Position numbers and translations under genes: made by a program. The notes below the pieces were generated by a model. It did no database searches and was not told where the DNA came from. It saw only the letters and a list, made by a program, of their open reading frames with translations. This document shows positions 26,441 to 36,655 of a stretch of 51,432 nt of DNA, one piece after another. Position 1 is the stretch's first letter. Each line of letters opens with the position of its first letter. Source of the stretch: Holophagaceae bacterium (GTDB lineage Bacteria > Acidobacteriota > Holophagae > Holophagales > Holophagaceae); NCBI GenBank assembly GCA_025357545.1, contig JANXPB010000083.1:1-51432 (forward strand), written 5' to 3'.

Positions 26441-29400
26441 TCAGCGTTTCACGGCGAGGACCGCCAGGCGTTTCTGGGCCAGGGTGAAGCACGACCCGGG
26501 ATCATCCTGGTCCTGCTCGCGGGCCTTGACCCGGGTGTAGCACTTGAACGCGGCCTCCGGTTCCTTCAACTTTTCGGCGATGCGGCCGAGGACGTACCAC
26601 TCGTTGCCGCTGGGCTCCTCCAGCCCCTGGTTGGCCATCTCCAGCCAGAGCGTGTCCCTGGCTTCGGTGGTGCGGTCCAGCTCGGCCAGCACCGCCGCCA
26701 GGGTGTGCTGGGAACTCGAGTGCTCCCGCATCTGGAGGGAGCGCCGGATGGTCTCCAGGGTGCGTGCCGTCACGGCGCCATCCACGACTTGGCCCCAGGC
26801 CTGGTTGTTGAGTATCCCGGCGGTGACGGTCCCTTTTTCAGTCATGGATTGCACCAGCTGGTCGCGCTCACCGCCCCGGCCCATGGAGCCGAGGGTCCCG
26901 GCCCGCATAGTCAGGAGCTCCGGGTCCTCCGGGTACTTTTTCAATCGGTCGTCGATGTATTGGATCAGGTCAGCGAAACGCTTGGTCCCCTGCAGCTGGT
27001 CGGCCCTTTCCCGGAAGCCTGTCAAGGAGTCGGGGTAGGCCTTGATGAGGGACAGGGACAAGGGTTCGTGGTCCTTCCAATTCCGGCGCAGCGAATAGGC
27101 AAGAGCGAGGGTCACATCGAAACGCAGCCGGGTGGCTTCGTCCGTGGCCTTGGCCCGGCCTTTGCGCAGGATGGCCACGCTCTCAGAATCCTCCTTGTCG
27201 AAGGACATCAACGCCGCGGCGGCGTGGCGGATGTCGTCGGGGCTGCCTTCCTGGCCCCGGGTCCAGAACCGGGCGAAGGGGTGGCCGTCCAGGGGATCGT
27301 CGCCGCCCCCGAGGTGGAGCTGCTCCCGGATCTTGTCGAGGGTGGCCCGGGCCCCGGGCAGATTGCCCGCGCTGAGCTGGCGCAGAGCCTCGATGCCATA
27401 GCTGCTCCGGAATCCATCGAGGATCGAGATCCTGAATTCGTTGTTCTCCTTGACGACGTAATAGACCTCCTCGATGGCCCCGCCCTGATTGGAGCCCTGG
27501 ACCTTGATCCGGTAGCCCTTGGCGTCATCGCCATCCAGGGAGTAGGGGACGACCGACAGGGCGAAATCCAGCGCCAATTCCCGGGTGAGCCCCCCCACCT
27601 TGGTGGGGTTGAAGGCCGACCGGAAGCCCTTCTGGAAATCCTCCAGGTTCGTGGCCTTTTCCATCTGGACCCGCAAGGGCGTCGTCAGGAGCCCCAGGTG
27701 CACTTTGGGATCCAGGTCATCGGCCATGACGGCGGCCAGGAAGCGCTTCACGACGGTCCGGGGATCCTTGGGGTCGAGTTTCAGGGCGTCGGCGCGCTGC
27801 ACCTTGGCGATGAGCTCGGCCCGCGGCTGGGTCTGGGTGGCCTGCTCGGTGCCCCGGCTCCCCTCCTGCAGCATGGCCGCCGCCTGGGGGTAGTAGCGCA
27901 TCTGCAGCAAGGTCTCGCCGACGGAAAGCAGCTTGGTCTTGCGTTGGCCGGCGTCGGCGACCAGGTTTTCCGCCTCCCGCACGGCCGGATCGATGCCTTT
28001 CAGCAGCGCCGTGGTCAAGACCATCCACACGTGCTTGTTGGCGGATTGCAGGGTCTTCTCCGCGAAATCATGGGCCTCCTGGAAACGCCCGAGCCGGACC
28101 AGCAGGATTTCCAGGTTGTCGTTCATGTTGTCGACCTTCAGCTCCTTCTGGATGTACTGGTGCTCCTTCAGCGCCGCCTCCAGATCCGCGCCGGCCCCGT
28201 AGCGGGTGCCCTTCGAGTTGTGCTCGAGCAGGATGCCCAGGTCGGCCCGCTTGGCCCATTCCTTGGGGTCGAGCTCCACGGCCCGCCGGTGTTCCCGCAC
28301 CGAGGCCGCCTGGTCCCACCCCTTGGCGAAGCGGCGTCCGATCAGATTGTGCTGGAGGATCCAGCCATAGGACTGGTGGGCTGGCGCGGAATCGGGCTCG
28401 AGCTCAACGGCCTCCTTGGCGGCGAGGCGCGCCGCTTCGCCCAAGCCACTGGCCAGCAGAGCTCGGGACAGGTGGACCTGGGGGCTGGCCTTCTTGGGTT
28501 CCGCCAAGGCCAAGCGGCGGGCCGTTTCCACGGCCTCTTTCACGCGGCCTGCGGCCAGGTGCGCTTCGGCCGCATGGTCGAAACTCAGGACCACCACCTT
28601 CTTGGTCTCGAATTCCTTAATGAATTCCCGGGCCTTGTTGACCTCCTCCGCGGTCCACCGGCGCTGCAGGCATTCGAGCCGGTAGGTGGCGAGGAATTCG
28701 CCGTTGGGGCCTGCCTTGTAAGTCTCGATCAAGGTCGCGGCGCCGATCTTCCGGGTGGAATCCTCGGGATGGGTCACCATCACGAATCCCGAAGGGGGCA
28801 CCAGGCGATAGGCCCACTCCCGGGTGTAGAGGTCCGGGATCCTCAGGTCGGACTTCCGGGGCTTCGGGTCGGGCCCGGCGTCCTTTTCATCCTCGTGGTC
28901 CGCCCGTGCTTGGGCCTGCACGACCGTGACCAAGCTGGAGAGCAGGGGCGACCGGTTCACGGCCACCGCCGCGTTCTGGAAATCCGTGGCGGTGACGCCG
29001 GATTCCAGCGCCTCTACCTTGATGGTGAAAGGGCGCTTCAGGTCATTGGAGGCTGAAAACTGCATGAGGCCGAGGTCCTTGGCCACGTAGGTGTCCTTGA
29101 CGTATTTCTTCAGGGACTCCCGCGCCTTCTTTTCTTCGGCGCCCGTAAAGGAGGAGCGCAAATCCATCTCAGCGGCCCCGGAGACTTCCGTGGTTTCGAC
29201 GACGCGGGCCTTGCCGGAGTCGGCGAAGAAGACCTCGCGGGTCTCCCGGGTCCAATTTTTCAAGGGCCACTCGGGCGTGGCCATCAGGGCGGTGGTGCCA
29301 ACCGCGGCCACCAGGACCAGCCGCCCCTGGTCGCTGAGCGGCAGCTCGCCGGCCCGGGCGAATTCATGGGTGGGGTCGATCCAGGTAGGCCCGAGGCCCG

Positions 29401-30592
29401 GCGCCCCGGTGGGGATGTACACGATGGCGTGGTCGAAGCCGCCAATGCCGGGCATGTCCGGGTCCACATCGGTGGTATAGCCCGCGTTGATCAGCGCCAC
29501 GTGGGCCTTGATGCCCACGGTCCTGAGCAGGCCCACCAGGAGCGTGGCCTTGTCCTTGCAATCCCCGAAGCCCCGCTGCAGGGTTTCGGCGGGCGTGTGG
29601 GGAACGATGGCGCATTCGCCGAACTCGACGCCGACGTAACGGACTTCCTTGGTGAGTCGGGCCAGGAGGGCCGAAATTTTTTCCGAGGGCTGCTGCAGAC
29701 CACCGACGGCCTCTTGGGCCCAGGCCGATAGGTCTATCCCCTTCAGTTTGCTTTCCACCAGTTCTTCATAGGCTCGGGCGGCCTCCGCCCACGAAGGCAC
29801 CGTGGAAAAGCTGAAGGCGGGGTGGACGAAAAGGTCGGTCGGGAGGTAGGGTTCCTGCGGCTTCAGCGGGTCCTGGGGGCCCAGATTCAAGGTGATGATC
29901 TGGCGTCCTCCTGCAATGGTCTTGACCGGCTCAGCCCCCGTGTGGCCTTTCACCTGCCAATGGAGGAGGAGATCCTGCGGCGCGTCCACGACCACGCGGG
30001 TCTGGGCCAAGGGGACGCCAGGCGCCAGGTTGATGGAATGGAAGCCGCCTGCCCTGAAGATGGGCGCGGTTTCCCGGGTGACGATCTCCACTTCGGCGAT
30101 GGCGCCGATGGCCAGCTTCGGGAGAGGGGCCGTGACTTTTTTCCGATCGTCGTAGACCTGCGGGGAGTCCTCGTTGGCGGAATATTCGCCGATGGTTTTG
30201 GCGTCGAGGAGGTGGACCTTCCCATCGGGGGTGATTACACGGGCCCGCATCGCCGGGCGTTCCTCGTACCAAGGCGACCAGGCCGCTTCAATCGAGCCCC
30301 AGCCGCTGATGGCTGATTCCGCATCGATGCGGAACACGAAGTGGTGGCGCCGTTCCTGTCTTCCCGCCGCGTCGAGCGTGAACAGGTTTTCCTCCAGCAG
30401 CTGAGTGACGCTGGCGGCTTCCTTGCGAGGGTGGGCGGCTGAGGCGAGCAGGATAGCGGCCGGGTTGGCGGTCAAGGGCGGCAACGCATCCCACGCAGCC
30501 CCGCCTTGAGGGGGAGCCGCGGCCAGCAGTAAAGGTGCGGTGGCGGCGGGGATGACCCATGACAGGCCAAGGGATCGGTTCCGGATCGTCAT
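26441..30592 (-). CDS. Large DUF3857 + transglutaminase-like + TPR protein (1383 aa)
   Basis: Secretion signal; transglutaminase core LQRGFGDCKDKATLLVGLLRTVGIKAHVALI; TPR-like repeats to the C-terminus. Confidence 0.85.
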   Translation of the reverse strand: MTIRNRSLGLSWVIPAATAPLLLAAAPPQGGAAWDALPPLTANPAAILLASAAHPRKEAASVTQLLEENLFTLDAAGRQERRHHFVFRIDAESAISGWGSIEAAWSPWYEERPAMRARVITPDGKVHLLDAKTIGEYSANEDSPQVYDDRKKVTAPLPKLAIGAIAEVEIVTRETAPIFRAGGFHSINLAPGVPLAQTRVVVDAPQDLLLHWQVKGHTGAEPVKTIAGGRQIITLNLGPQDPLKPQEPYLPTDLFVHPAFSFSTVPSWAEAARAYEELVESKLKGIDLSAWAQEAVGGLQQPSEKISALLARLTKEVRYVGVEFGECAIVPHTPAETLQRGFGDCKDKATLLVGLLRTVGIKAHVALINAGYTTDVDPDMPGIGGFDHAIVYIPTGAPGLGPTWIDPTHEFARAGELPLSDQGRLVLVAAVGTTALMATPEWPLKNWTRETREVFFADSGKARVVETTEVSGAAEMDLRSSFTGAEEKKARESLKKYVKDTYVAKDLGLMQFSASNDLKRPFTIKVEALESGVTATDFQNAAVAVNRSPLLSSLVTVVQAQARADHEDEKDAGPDPKPRKSDLRIPDLYTREWAYRLVPPSGFVMVTHPEDSTRKIGAATLIETYKAGPNGEFLATYRLECLQRRWTAEEVNKAREFIKEFETKKVVVLSFDHAAEAHLAAGRVKEAVETARRLALAEPKKASPQVHLSRALLASGLGEAARLAAKEAVELEPDSAPAHQSYGWILQHNLIGRRFAKGWDQAASVREHRRAVELDPKEWAKRADLGILLEHNSKGTRYGAGADLEAALKEHQYIQKELKVDNMNDNLEILLVRLGRFQEAHDFAEKTLQSANKHVWMVLTTALLKGIDPAVREAENLVADAGQRKTKLLSVGETLLQMRYYPQAAAMLQEGSRGTEQATQTQPRAELIAKVQRADALKLDPKDPRTVVKRFLAAVMADDLDPKVHLGLLTTPLRVQMEKATNLEDFQKGFRSAFNPTKVGGLTRELALDFALSVVPYSLDGDDAKGYRIKVQGSNQGGAIEEVYYVVKENNEFRISILDGFRSSYGIEALRQLSAGNLPGARATLDKIREQLHLGGGDDPLDGHPFARFWTRGQEGSPDDIRHAAAALMSFDKEDSESVAILRKGRAKATDEATRLRFDVTLALAYSLRRNWKDHEPLSLSLIKAYPDSLTGFRERADQLQGTKRFADLIQYIDDRLKKYPEDPELLTMRAGTLGSMGRGGERDQLVQSMTEKGTVTAGILNNQAWGQVVDGAVTARTLETIRRSLQMREHSSSQHTLAAVLAELDRTTEARDTLWLEMANQGLEEPSGNEWYVLGRIAEKLKEPEAAFKCYTRVKAREQDQDDPGSCFTLAQKRLAVLAVKR

Positions 30593-30830
30593 GATTCAAC
30601 CTCGATGATTTGGGCCGCGCCTGACCGCAGGGACGCACAGTGCCCAGGCTCGATTGAAATTCTGAGTGGGAAGCGGGGTGTTGCAGGTCATTAGTGCGGC
30701 CAAAAGGGCCGGATTGGAAGGCCACTGGCGGTGCCCTTTTCGAATGCGGATCGCATCGGGTGGACGGCACTCGCTTTGTATCCTCGGTGGATCGACGTTC
30801 CAGGGCGATAATGGCAGGACGGAGGCTCCC

Positions 30831-31865
30831 ATGAAAGCCCTCACCAAATCCAAACGGGAAGAAGGCATCTGGATCACTACGGAGGCCCCGGTGCCGGACG
30901 TGGGCGTGCACGATGTCATGATCCGCATCCACAAATCGGCCATCTGCGGCACGGACGTGCACATCTACAACTGGGACGAATGGAGCCAGAAGACCATTCC
31001 CGTGCCTATGATCGTCGGCCATGAATATTTCGGCATCGTGGAGAAGGTGGGCATCGAAGTGGAGGCCTTCAAGCCCGGCGACCGGGTGAGCGGCGAGGGC
31101 CACCTCACCTGCGGCTTCTGCCGCAACTGCCGCGCCGGCAAGCGGCACCTCTGCCGCAACACCAAGGGCGTGGGCGTGAACCGGCCTGGCTCCTTCGCGG
31201 AATTCCTGGTCATCGATGCGGAGAACGTCTACCACATCCCCGACAACATCTCCGACGAGATGGCCTCGATCTTCGACCCCTATGGCAACGCCACCCACAC
31301 CGCGCTCTCCTTTGACCTGGTGGGCGAGGACGTGCTCATCACCGGCGCAGGCCCCATCGGCGTCATGGCCGTGGCCATCGCGCGGCACGTGGGCGCCCGC
31401 CACATCGTCATCACCGACGTGAATGACTACCGGCTGGCCCTGGCCAAGAAAATGGGTGCCACCGCGGCGGTGAACGTGACGAACCAGGACCTCAAGCAGG
31501 TGATGCAGGACCTGGGCATGACCGAGGGCTTCGACGTGGGCATGGAGATGAGCGGTAATGCCAGCGCCTTCCGCCAGATGCTGGACGTCATGAACCATGG
31601 CGGCAAGATCGCCATGCTCGGCATCATGCCCGGCGAACAGGCCATCGACTGGGGCAAGGTGGTCTTCAAGGGGCTGCTGGTGAAGGGCGTGTATGGGCGC
31701 GAGATGTTCGAAACTTGGTACAAGATGGTGGCCATGCTGCAAAGCGGCCTGGATCTCTCGCCCATCATCACGCACCGCTTCGGCATCGACGAGTTCCAGA
31801 AGGGCTTCGACGCCATGCGCAGCGGGCAGAGCGGCAAGGTGGTGCTGGATTGGGGCGTGAAATGA
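30831..31865 (+). CDS. tdh: L-threonine 3-dehydrogenase
   Basis: [69 protein letters not shown]. Confidence 0.97.
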   Translation: MKALTKSKREEGIWITTEAPVPDVGVHDVMIRIHKSAICGTDVHIYNWDEWSQKTIPVPMIVGHEYFGIVEKVGIEVEAFKPGDRVSGEGHLTCGFCRNCRAGKRHLCRNTKGVGVNRPGSFAEFLVIDAENVYHIPDNISDEMASIFDPYGNATHTALSFDLVGEDVLITGAGPIGVMAVAIARHVGARHIVITDVNDYRLALAKKMGATAAVNVTNQDLKQVMQDLGMTEGFDVGMEMSGNASAFRQMLDVMNHGGKIAMLGIMPGEQAIDWGKVVFKGLLVKGVYGREMFETWYKMVAMLQSGLDLSPIITHRFGIDEFQKGFDAMRSGQSGKVVLDWGVK

Positions 31866-32122
31866 GTGGGGCGTTCACCTTGAACCCGACCCACGCCGGC
31901 CTTCCGCCCTCCTCGCCGGGGGCCGACTCCAGCCGCGCCACTGGCGCGCCTTCCGTCACCCGGCGGTCGGGCGGGCACAAGATGGTGGCGATGCTCCAGA
32001 GCGGCTTGGATCTGTCCCCCATCATCTCGCACCGTTTCGGCATCAACGATTTCCAGAAGGGTTTCGACGCCATGCGCAGCGGTCAGAGCGGCCAGGTGGT
32101 GCTGGATTGGGGCCTGGAATAG
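31721..32122 (+). repeat. Duplicated tdh 3' end: copy 1 at 31721-31865, copy 2 at 31978-32122
   Basis: Colinear at offset 257, no gaps, about 88% nt identity (128/145 by hand count); [16 protein letters not shown](T/S)HRFGI(DE/ND)[14 protein letters not shown](K/Q)VVLDWG. Confidence 0.95.
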
Positions 32123-32144
32123 CGGGACCCCCAGGAAAGGCGCG

Positions 32145-34055
32145 ATGAGCTACCCGGAGCGTTTGAGCGAGATCGAAGCCGCGGTGGATCGCATCATCGA
32201 GCGGGCCGGGCCGCGCCTCATCGCGGCCACGCCTCTGGGCATTGGCAAGCCGAACCGGCTGCTCAACGCGCTGTACGCCAGGGTCAAGGCGGAGCCGGAG
32301 CGCCTGTCGCTCACCCTTTACACCGCCCTTTCGCTGCCACGCCCCCAGGGCAAGAGCGAGCTGGAACGACGTTTCCTGGCACCTTTCGTGGCACGCCACT
32401 TTGGCGTCGACTACCCCGACCTGGACTACCTTGCGGACCGGACGGCGGGGAAGCTGGCGGTCAACGTGCGGGTACACGAGTTCTACTTCGCCTCGGCCAG
32501 CCAGCTCGGGAACGCGGATGCCCAGCGCCATTACATCAGCCAGAACTACACCCATGTGGCGCGGGACCTCGCGGCCGCGGGGGTGAACGTGATGCTTCAG
32601 CAGGTGGCGCAACGCGATGGACGCTTCAGCCTAGCCAGCAATTCCGATGTCCTCCTCGATCTGGTGGAGCAACTGGCCAAACGCGACCGACGGCTCTACA
32701 TGGTCGGCGTGGTGCACCAAGGCCTGCCGTTCCTGGGCGGTGATGCGGATCTAGGGCCGGAACATTTCGATCTGCTGGTGGACGCGGGGGAGAACCACGC
32801 GCTCTTTGCCCTTCCACGCGAGCCGGTGACCGACGCGGAACACGCGCTGGGCCTCCATGCGAGCACCCTCGTGAAGGATGGCGGCACGCTGCAGATCGGC
32901 ATCGGCGCCTTGTCCGACGCTTTAGTCAATGCGCTCCTCATGCGCCACGGGAAGAACAGCGATTACCGCACTGCAGTGGCAGCTATCGGTGGCGCGGAAC
33001 CCTCTGCGCTCGTGCGCGAATACGGCGGCTTGGAGCCTTTCGCCCAGGGGCTGTATGGTGCCACCGAAATGGTGATGGATGGCTTCATGCATCTGCGCCG
33101 CGGAGGCATCCTGAAGCGGCTCGTGGTGGATGGTGCGGGGGAAAATGCACAGGTCGGGCGGTATCTCGAAGGCGCCTTCTTCCTGGGCTCCCATGCGCTT
33201 TACGATTGGCTGCGCGGCCTGGACGGCGAGGATTGGGATGGGTTGGTCATGGCGCGTGTTTCCCATGTCAATGAACTGTATGGCGGGCGCGAAACCCTGG
33301 ACCGGGCGCAGCGCTGCCACGCGCGCTTCTTCAACACCTGCATGATGCAGACTTTGCTCGGGGCGGCGGTGTCCGATGGTTTCGCGGATGGCCAGGTGCT
33401 CAGCGGAGTCGGGGGTCAATACAACTTTGTGGCCATGGCCCACGCCCTCGAGGACGGCCGCTCCATCCTACTGCTGCGTTCGACCCATACGCTCCGGGCC
33501 CAGGCGCAGTCCAACCTCGTCTGGAACTACGGCCACATCACGATTCCGCGCCATCTGCGCGATATCGTCGTGACCGAGTACGGCGTGGCCGACCTCCGGG
33601 GGCAGTGCGACGAGGAAGTCATCCTCCGCCTGTTGGCCATCACCGACGCGCGCTTTCAAAAAGGCCTCGTCGAAACCGCCCAGCGGGCCGGCAAACTGGA
33701 CCGGGCCTTCCGCCTTCCCGCCACCTGGAGCTCGAACACGCCGCAGGCCCTTGGCGCGGCGCTCCGTCCCCTCAAGGCGGCAGGGCTGTTCGGCACCTTT
33801 CCCTTTGGCAGCGATTTCGATGCCACCGAACAGCGCTTGCTTTCCGCCCTCGGGGAACTGGAGCGGGTGACCGCGACTCCCCTTGGCAAAGCAGGCGCCA
33901 TCCTGCGCAGTCTGCTGCCCTTCCTGCCGGCACCCGACGCGCAGGCCTGCCTCGCGCGGCTCCGGCTGGACGCGCCCCACGGAATCTATGAGCGCGTCCT
34001 GGCGCGGCTGGTGAGCCGCGCGGTGGCGGGTAGCGACCCACAGGAGCACCCATGA
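32145..34055 (+). CDS. Acetyl-CoA hydrolase/transferase-family protein
   Basis: IGIGALSDALVNALLMRHGKN; VSGVGGQYNFV-like LSGVGGQYNFVAMAHALEDGRSILLLRST; IVTEYGVADLRG-like VVTEYGVADLRGQ. Confidence 0.85.
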   Translation: MSYPERLSEIEAAVDRIIERAGPRLIAATPLGIGKPNRLLNALYARVKAEPERLSLTLYTALSLPRPQGKSELERRFLAPFVARHFGVDYPDLDYLADRTAGKLAVNVRVHEFYFASASQLGNADAQRHYISQNYTHVARDLAAAGVNVMLQQVAQRDGRFSLASNSDVLLDLVEQLAKRDRRLYMVGVVHQGLPFLGGDADLGPEHFDLLVDAGENHALFALPREPVTDAEHALGLHASTLVKDGGTLQIGIGALSDALVNALLMRHGKNSDYRTAVAAIGGAEPSALVREYGGLEPFAQGLYGATEMVMDGFMHLRRGGILKRLVVDGAGENAQVGRYLEGAFFLGSHALYDWLRGLDGEDWDGLVMARVSHVNELYGGRETLDRAQRCHARFFNTCMMQTLLGAAVSDGFADGQVLSGVGGQYNFVAMAHALEDGRSILLLRSTHTLRAQAQSNLVWNYGHITIPRHLRDIVVTEYGVADLRGQCDEEVILRLLAITDARFQKGLVETAQRAGKLDRAFRLPATWSSNTPQALGAALRPLKAAGLFGTFPFGSDFDATEQRLLSALGELERVTATPLGKAGAILRSLLPFLPAPDAQACLARLRLDAPHGIYERVLARLVSRAVAGSDPQEHP

Positions 34056-34996
34056 ATTCCGGTCGGGAGGCTAGCCCCGGTTTGAGTCTTGCAGCCATTC
34101 GAGAGGCCCGCGATCGCATTGCGCCGTACCTCCGGATCACCCCCGTAATGAGGGTGAAGGTAGCTACACCCAAGGGCCTCAGGGAGATCGTGCTGAAGCT
34201 GGAGAACCTCCAGGTGACGGGCTCTTTCAAGCCCCGCGGCGCCTTCAATGCCCTGCTGCAAATTGAAGGCGAGCAGGTCATCGCGTGCTCCGGCGGCAAC
34301 CATGGCTTGGCGGTGGCCCACGCCGCGCAGGTGCTGAACAAGAAGGCCCTGATTTTTGTGCCCAAGAGCGCCGCCGCCACCAAGGTCGCAGCCATGAAAC
34401 TCGCCGGCGCCGAGGTGCGCCAGGTGGGGGACGTGCCTACCGATGCCTTCCAGGCCGCCGAGGCCATGGTCCTTAAGACAGGCTGGCCGCTGGTGCATCC
34501 CTATGACCAGGAGCCCACGCTGGCGGGGCAGGGCACGCTCGGCTTGGAGTTGCTGGAGCAGGCGCCCCTTGTCCGCCACTGGCTTCTGGCGGTGGGCGGC
34601 GGCGGCTTCCCCGCGGCGATGGCCGTGGCCATGGCGGGGAAAGCCGAAGTCATTCCCATCGAACCCGAGGGCTGTCCCGGCCTTTTCGAGGCCCAAAGGG
34701 CGAGCCATCCTGTGGCGGTCAAGGCCGAAGGCATCGCGCGCACCTCCCTGGGCGCGCCCATGATCGGCGCCTTGCCCTGGGAGATCCTGAAGGACTGGGT
34801 CGGTCCTACGGCCCAGGTGAGCGATGCGGCCATTCTGGAGGCCCAGGCCTGGCTGTGGCGGGAAGCCAGGACCGTCGCGGAACCCGGCGGGGCCACGGCT
34901 TTGGCGGCCCTGCTGAGTGGCGCCTGGGCGCCGCCGGATGAAGAGCCCCTCGGCGTGGTGGTGTGCGGAGGGAATGCGGACATGCTGCCGGTTTGA
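34052..34996 (+). CDS. PLP-dependent threonine/serine dehydratase-like protein
   Basis: LKLENLQVTGSFKPRGAFNAL (PLP lysine), CSGGNHGLAVAHAA, LAVGGGGFPAAMA. Confidence 0.9.
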   Translation: MNSGREASPGLSLAAIREARDRIAPYLRITPVMRVKVATPKGLREIVLKLENLQVTGSFKPRGAFNALLQIEGEQVIACSGGNHGLAVAHAAQVLNKKALIFVPKSAAATKVAAMKLAGAEVRQVGDVPTDAFQAAEAMVLKTGWPLVHPYDQEPTLAGQGTLGLELLEQAPLVRHWLLAVGGGGFPAAMAVAMAGKAEVIPIEPEGCPGLFEAQRASHPVAVKAEGIARTSLGAPMIGALPWEILKDWVGPTAQVSDAAILEAQAWLWREARTVAEPGGATALAALLSGAWAPPDEEPLGVVVCGGNADMLPV

Positions 34997-35029
34997 GCTA
35001 GTCTGGAAGTCGATCGCGAAGGAGAGGCC

Positions 35030-35527
35030 ATGGCCACGGATTGCAGTTTCGATGTGGTTTCCAAGGTGGACATCACGGAAGTCAAGAATGCCGTGGCCCA
35101 GGCCATGAAGGAGATCGGCCAGCGCTACGATTTCAAAGGCTCCACCAGCGATATCGAGATGAAGGACGAGGCCGAACTGATCCTGAAGAGCGACGATGAG
35201 ATCAAGCTCAAGGCGGTCATCGACGTGCTGCAGTCCAAGCTCCATAAGCGTGGGGTGAGCATCCGCGCCATGGAGTACGGCAAGCTGGAGCAGGCCACCA
35301 AGGGCACCGTACGGCAGGTCGTGAAGATCAACCAGGGGATTCCCGTGGAGAAGGCCAAGAAGCTGGTGGCGGCCCTCAAGGATAGCAAACTCAAGGCCCA
35401 GGCCAGCATCCAGGGCGACCAGCTGCGCATCACCGGCAAGGACAAGGACGTGCTGCAGGAGGTCATGGCCCTGTTCAAGAAGGACGACCAGGGTGTGGAC
35501 CTGCAGTTCACGAATTTCCGGAGCTGA
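35030..35527 (+). CDS. YajQ-family nucleotide (cyclic-di-GMP)-binding protein
   Basis: DCSFDVVSKVDITEVKNAVAQAMKEIGQRYDFKGSTSDIEM; full-length family match by eye. Confidence 0.95.
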   Translation: MATDCSFDVVSKVDITEVKNAVAQAMKEIGQRYDFKGSTSDIEMKDEAELILKSDDEIKLKAVIDVLQSKLHKRGVSIRAMEYGKLEQATKGTVRQVVKINQGIPVEKAKKLVAALKDSKLKAQASIQGDQLRITGKDKDVLQEVMALFKKDDQGVDLQFTNFRS

Positions 35528-35534
35528 GCAACAG

Positions 35535-36533
35535 GTGTCGCGTCTTGATCTGAGCCGCTACTTCCTCCCCATCGCGCCCAAGCTGGCCGCGGTCGAGGTT
35601 GAACTGCAACGGGTGCTGCGCAGCGACGTGGCAGTGGCGGAAAAGCTGGCCGCCCATGTGCGGGGCGGGCAGCAGGGCAAACGGTTGAGACCGGCCCTCG
35701 TGCTGTTGGGCGCAAGGTTCTGCGGCGTGGATTCGGATCTCGAAGTGCGCTTTGGCGCGATTTTCGAACTCCTCCACACCGCCACCCTGGTGCATGACGA
35801 CATCATCGACCACGCCCAGCTGCGGCGCGGGAAGCCCACCCTGAACACCATGTGGGGCAACACCCTCACGGTGCTCTTCGGTGATCTGCTCTACATCCAC
35901 GCCATGGCGAGCGCCATCCAGGGCCGCGATTGGCGGCTCATGGAGATCCTGGCCGAAGTCACCACCCGCATGATCGAAGGCGAGCTGATCCAGAACGACG
36001 TGCTTTTCAGCCTGGAGACATCGCGCAAGGATTATTTCGATATCCAGGAACGGAAGACCGCGCTGCTCTTCGGCGGATGCACGGAATCCGCCGCGGTGAT
36101 GGCGAAGCGCGGAGCGGCTGATTGCGCGGCGCTGCGCGGCTACGGCCTAAAAATCGGCCGGGCCTTCCAACTCACGGATGATCTGCTCGATTACACCGCC
36201 ACCAGCGAACAACTTGGCAAGCCGGCTTTCAGCGATCTGCGGGAAGGCAAGCTCACGCTGCCGATGCTGAACCTCCTGGAAAGGGTGCCGGAATTGGTGA
36301 AGCCCATCATCGAGCGTGTCTGGGCGAACGGCGAGGCGGAGCCAGTTTCAAGTTCGGATGAAGAAGAATTGCGCGATCTGGTGGAGCGGCACGATGCCCT
36401 CCAGGAAACCCGCACCCTGGCGCACAAATCATCTGCAGTAGCTTCGGAATTGATTCGCGGCCTGGATGGCGATGCCGAGACGAAGGCACTGCTGCTGGAT
36501 ATCCCAGAGGCATTGCTGGAGCGCACGAAGTAG
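35535..36533 (+). CDS. Polyprenyl (octaprenyl-type) diphosphate synthase
   Basis: GKRLRPALVLLGARF; first Asp-rich motif LVHDDIIDHAQLRRGKPTLN; second FQLTDDLLDYT. Confidence 0.93.
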   Translation: MSRLDLSRYFLPIAPKLAAVEVELQRVLRSDVAVAEKLAAHVRGGQQGKRLRPALVLLGARFCGVDSDLEVRFGAIFELLHTATLVHDDIIDHAQLRRGKPTLNTMWGNTLTVLFGDLLYIHAMASAIQGRDWRLMEILAEVTTRMIEGELIQNDVLFSLETSRKDYFDIQERKTALLFGGCTESAAVMAKRGAADCAALRGYGLKIGRAFQLTDDLLDYTATSEQLGKPAFSDLREGKLTLPMLNLLERVPELVKPIIERVWANGEAEPVSSSDEEELRDLVERHDALQETRTLAHKSSAVASELIRGLDGDAETKALLLDIPEALLERTK

Positions 36534-36655
36534 GGCGCTGCCCTGCGCTATCCGAAGGGATCCGCTTAAAATTCATGTGCAGCGTACTACCCTAAGAAGG
36601 GTTTCCCGGTGAGAGCACGAAGGCCCAGCCATTCCTGTGAGCTTAATCATTCAGT

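Noticed and set aside
26705-29056. 783-aa plus-strand ORF
   Set aside because: Shadow ORF antisense to the 1383-aa DUF3857/TPR gene; low-complexity translation typical of antisense high-GC DNA.
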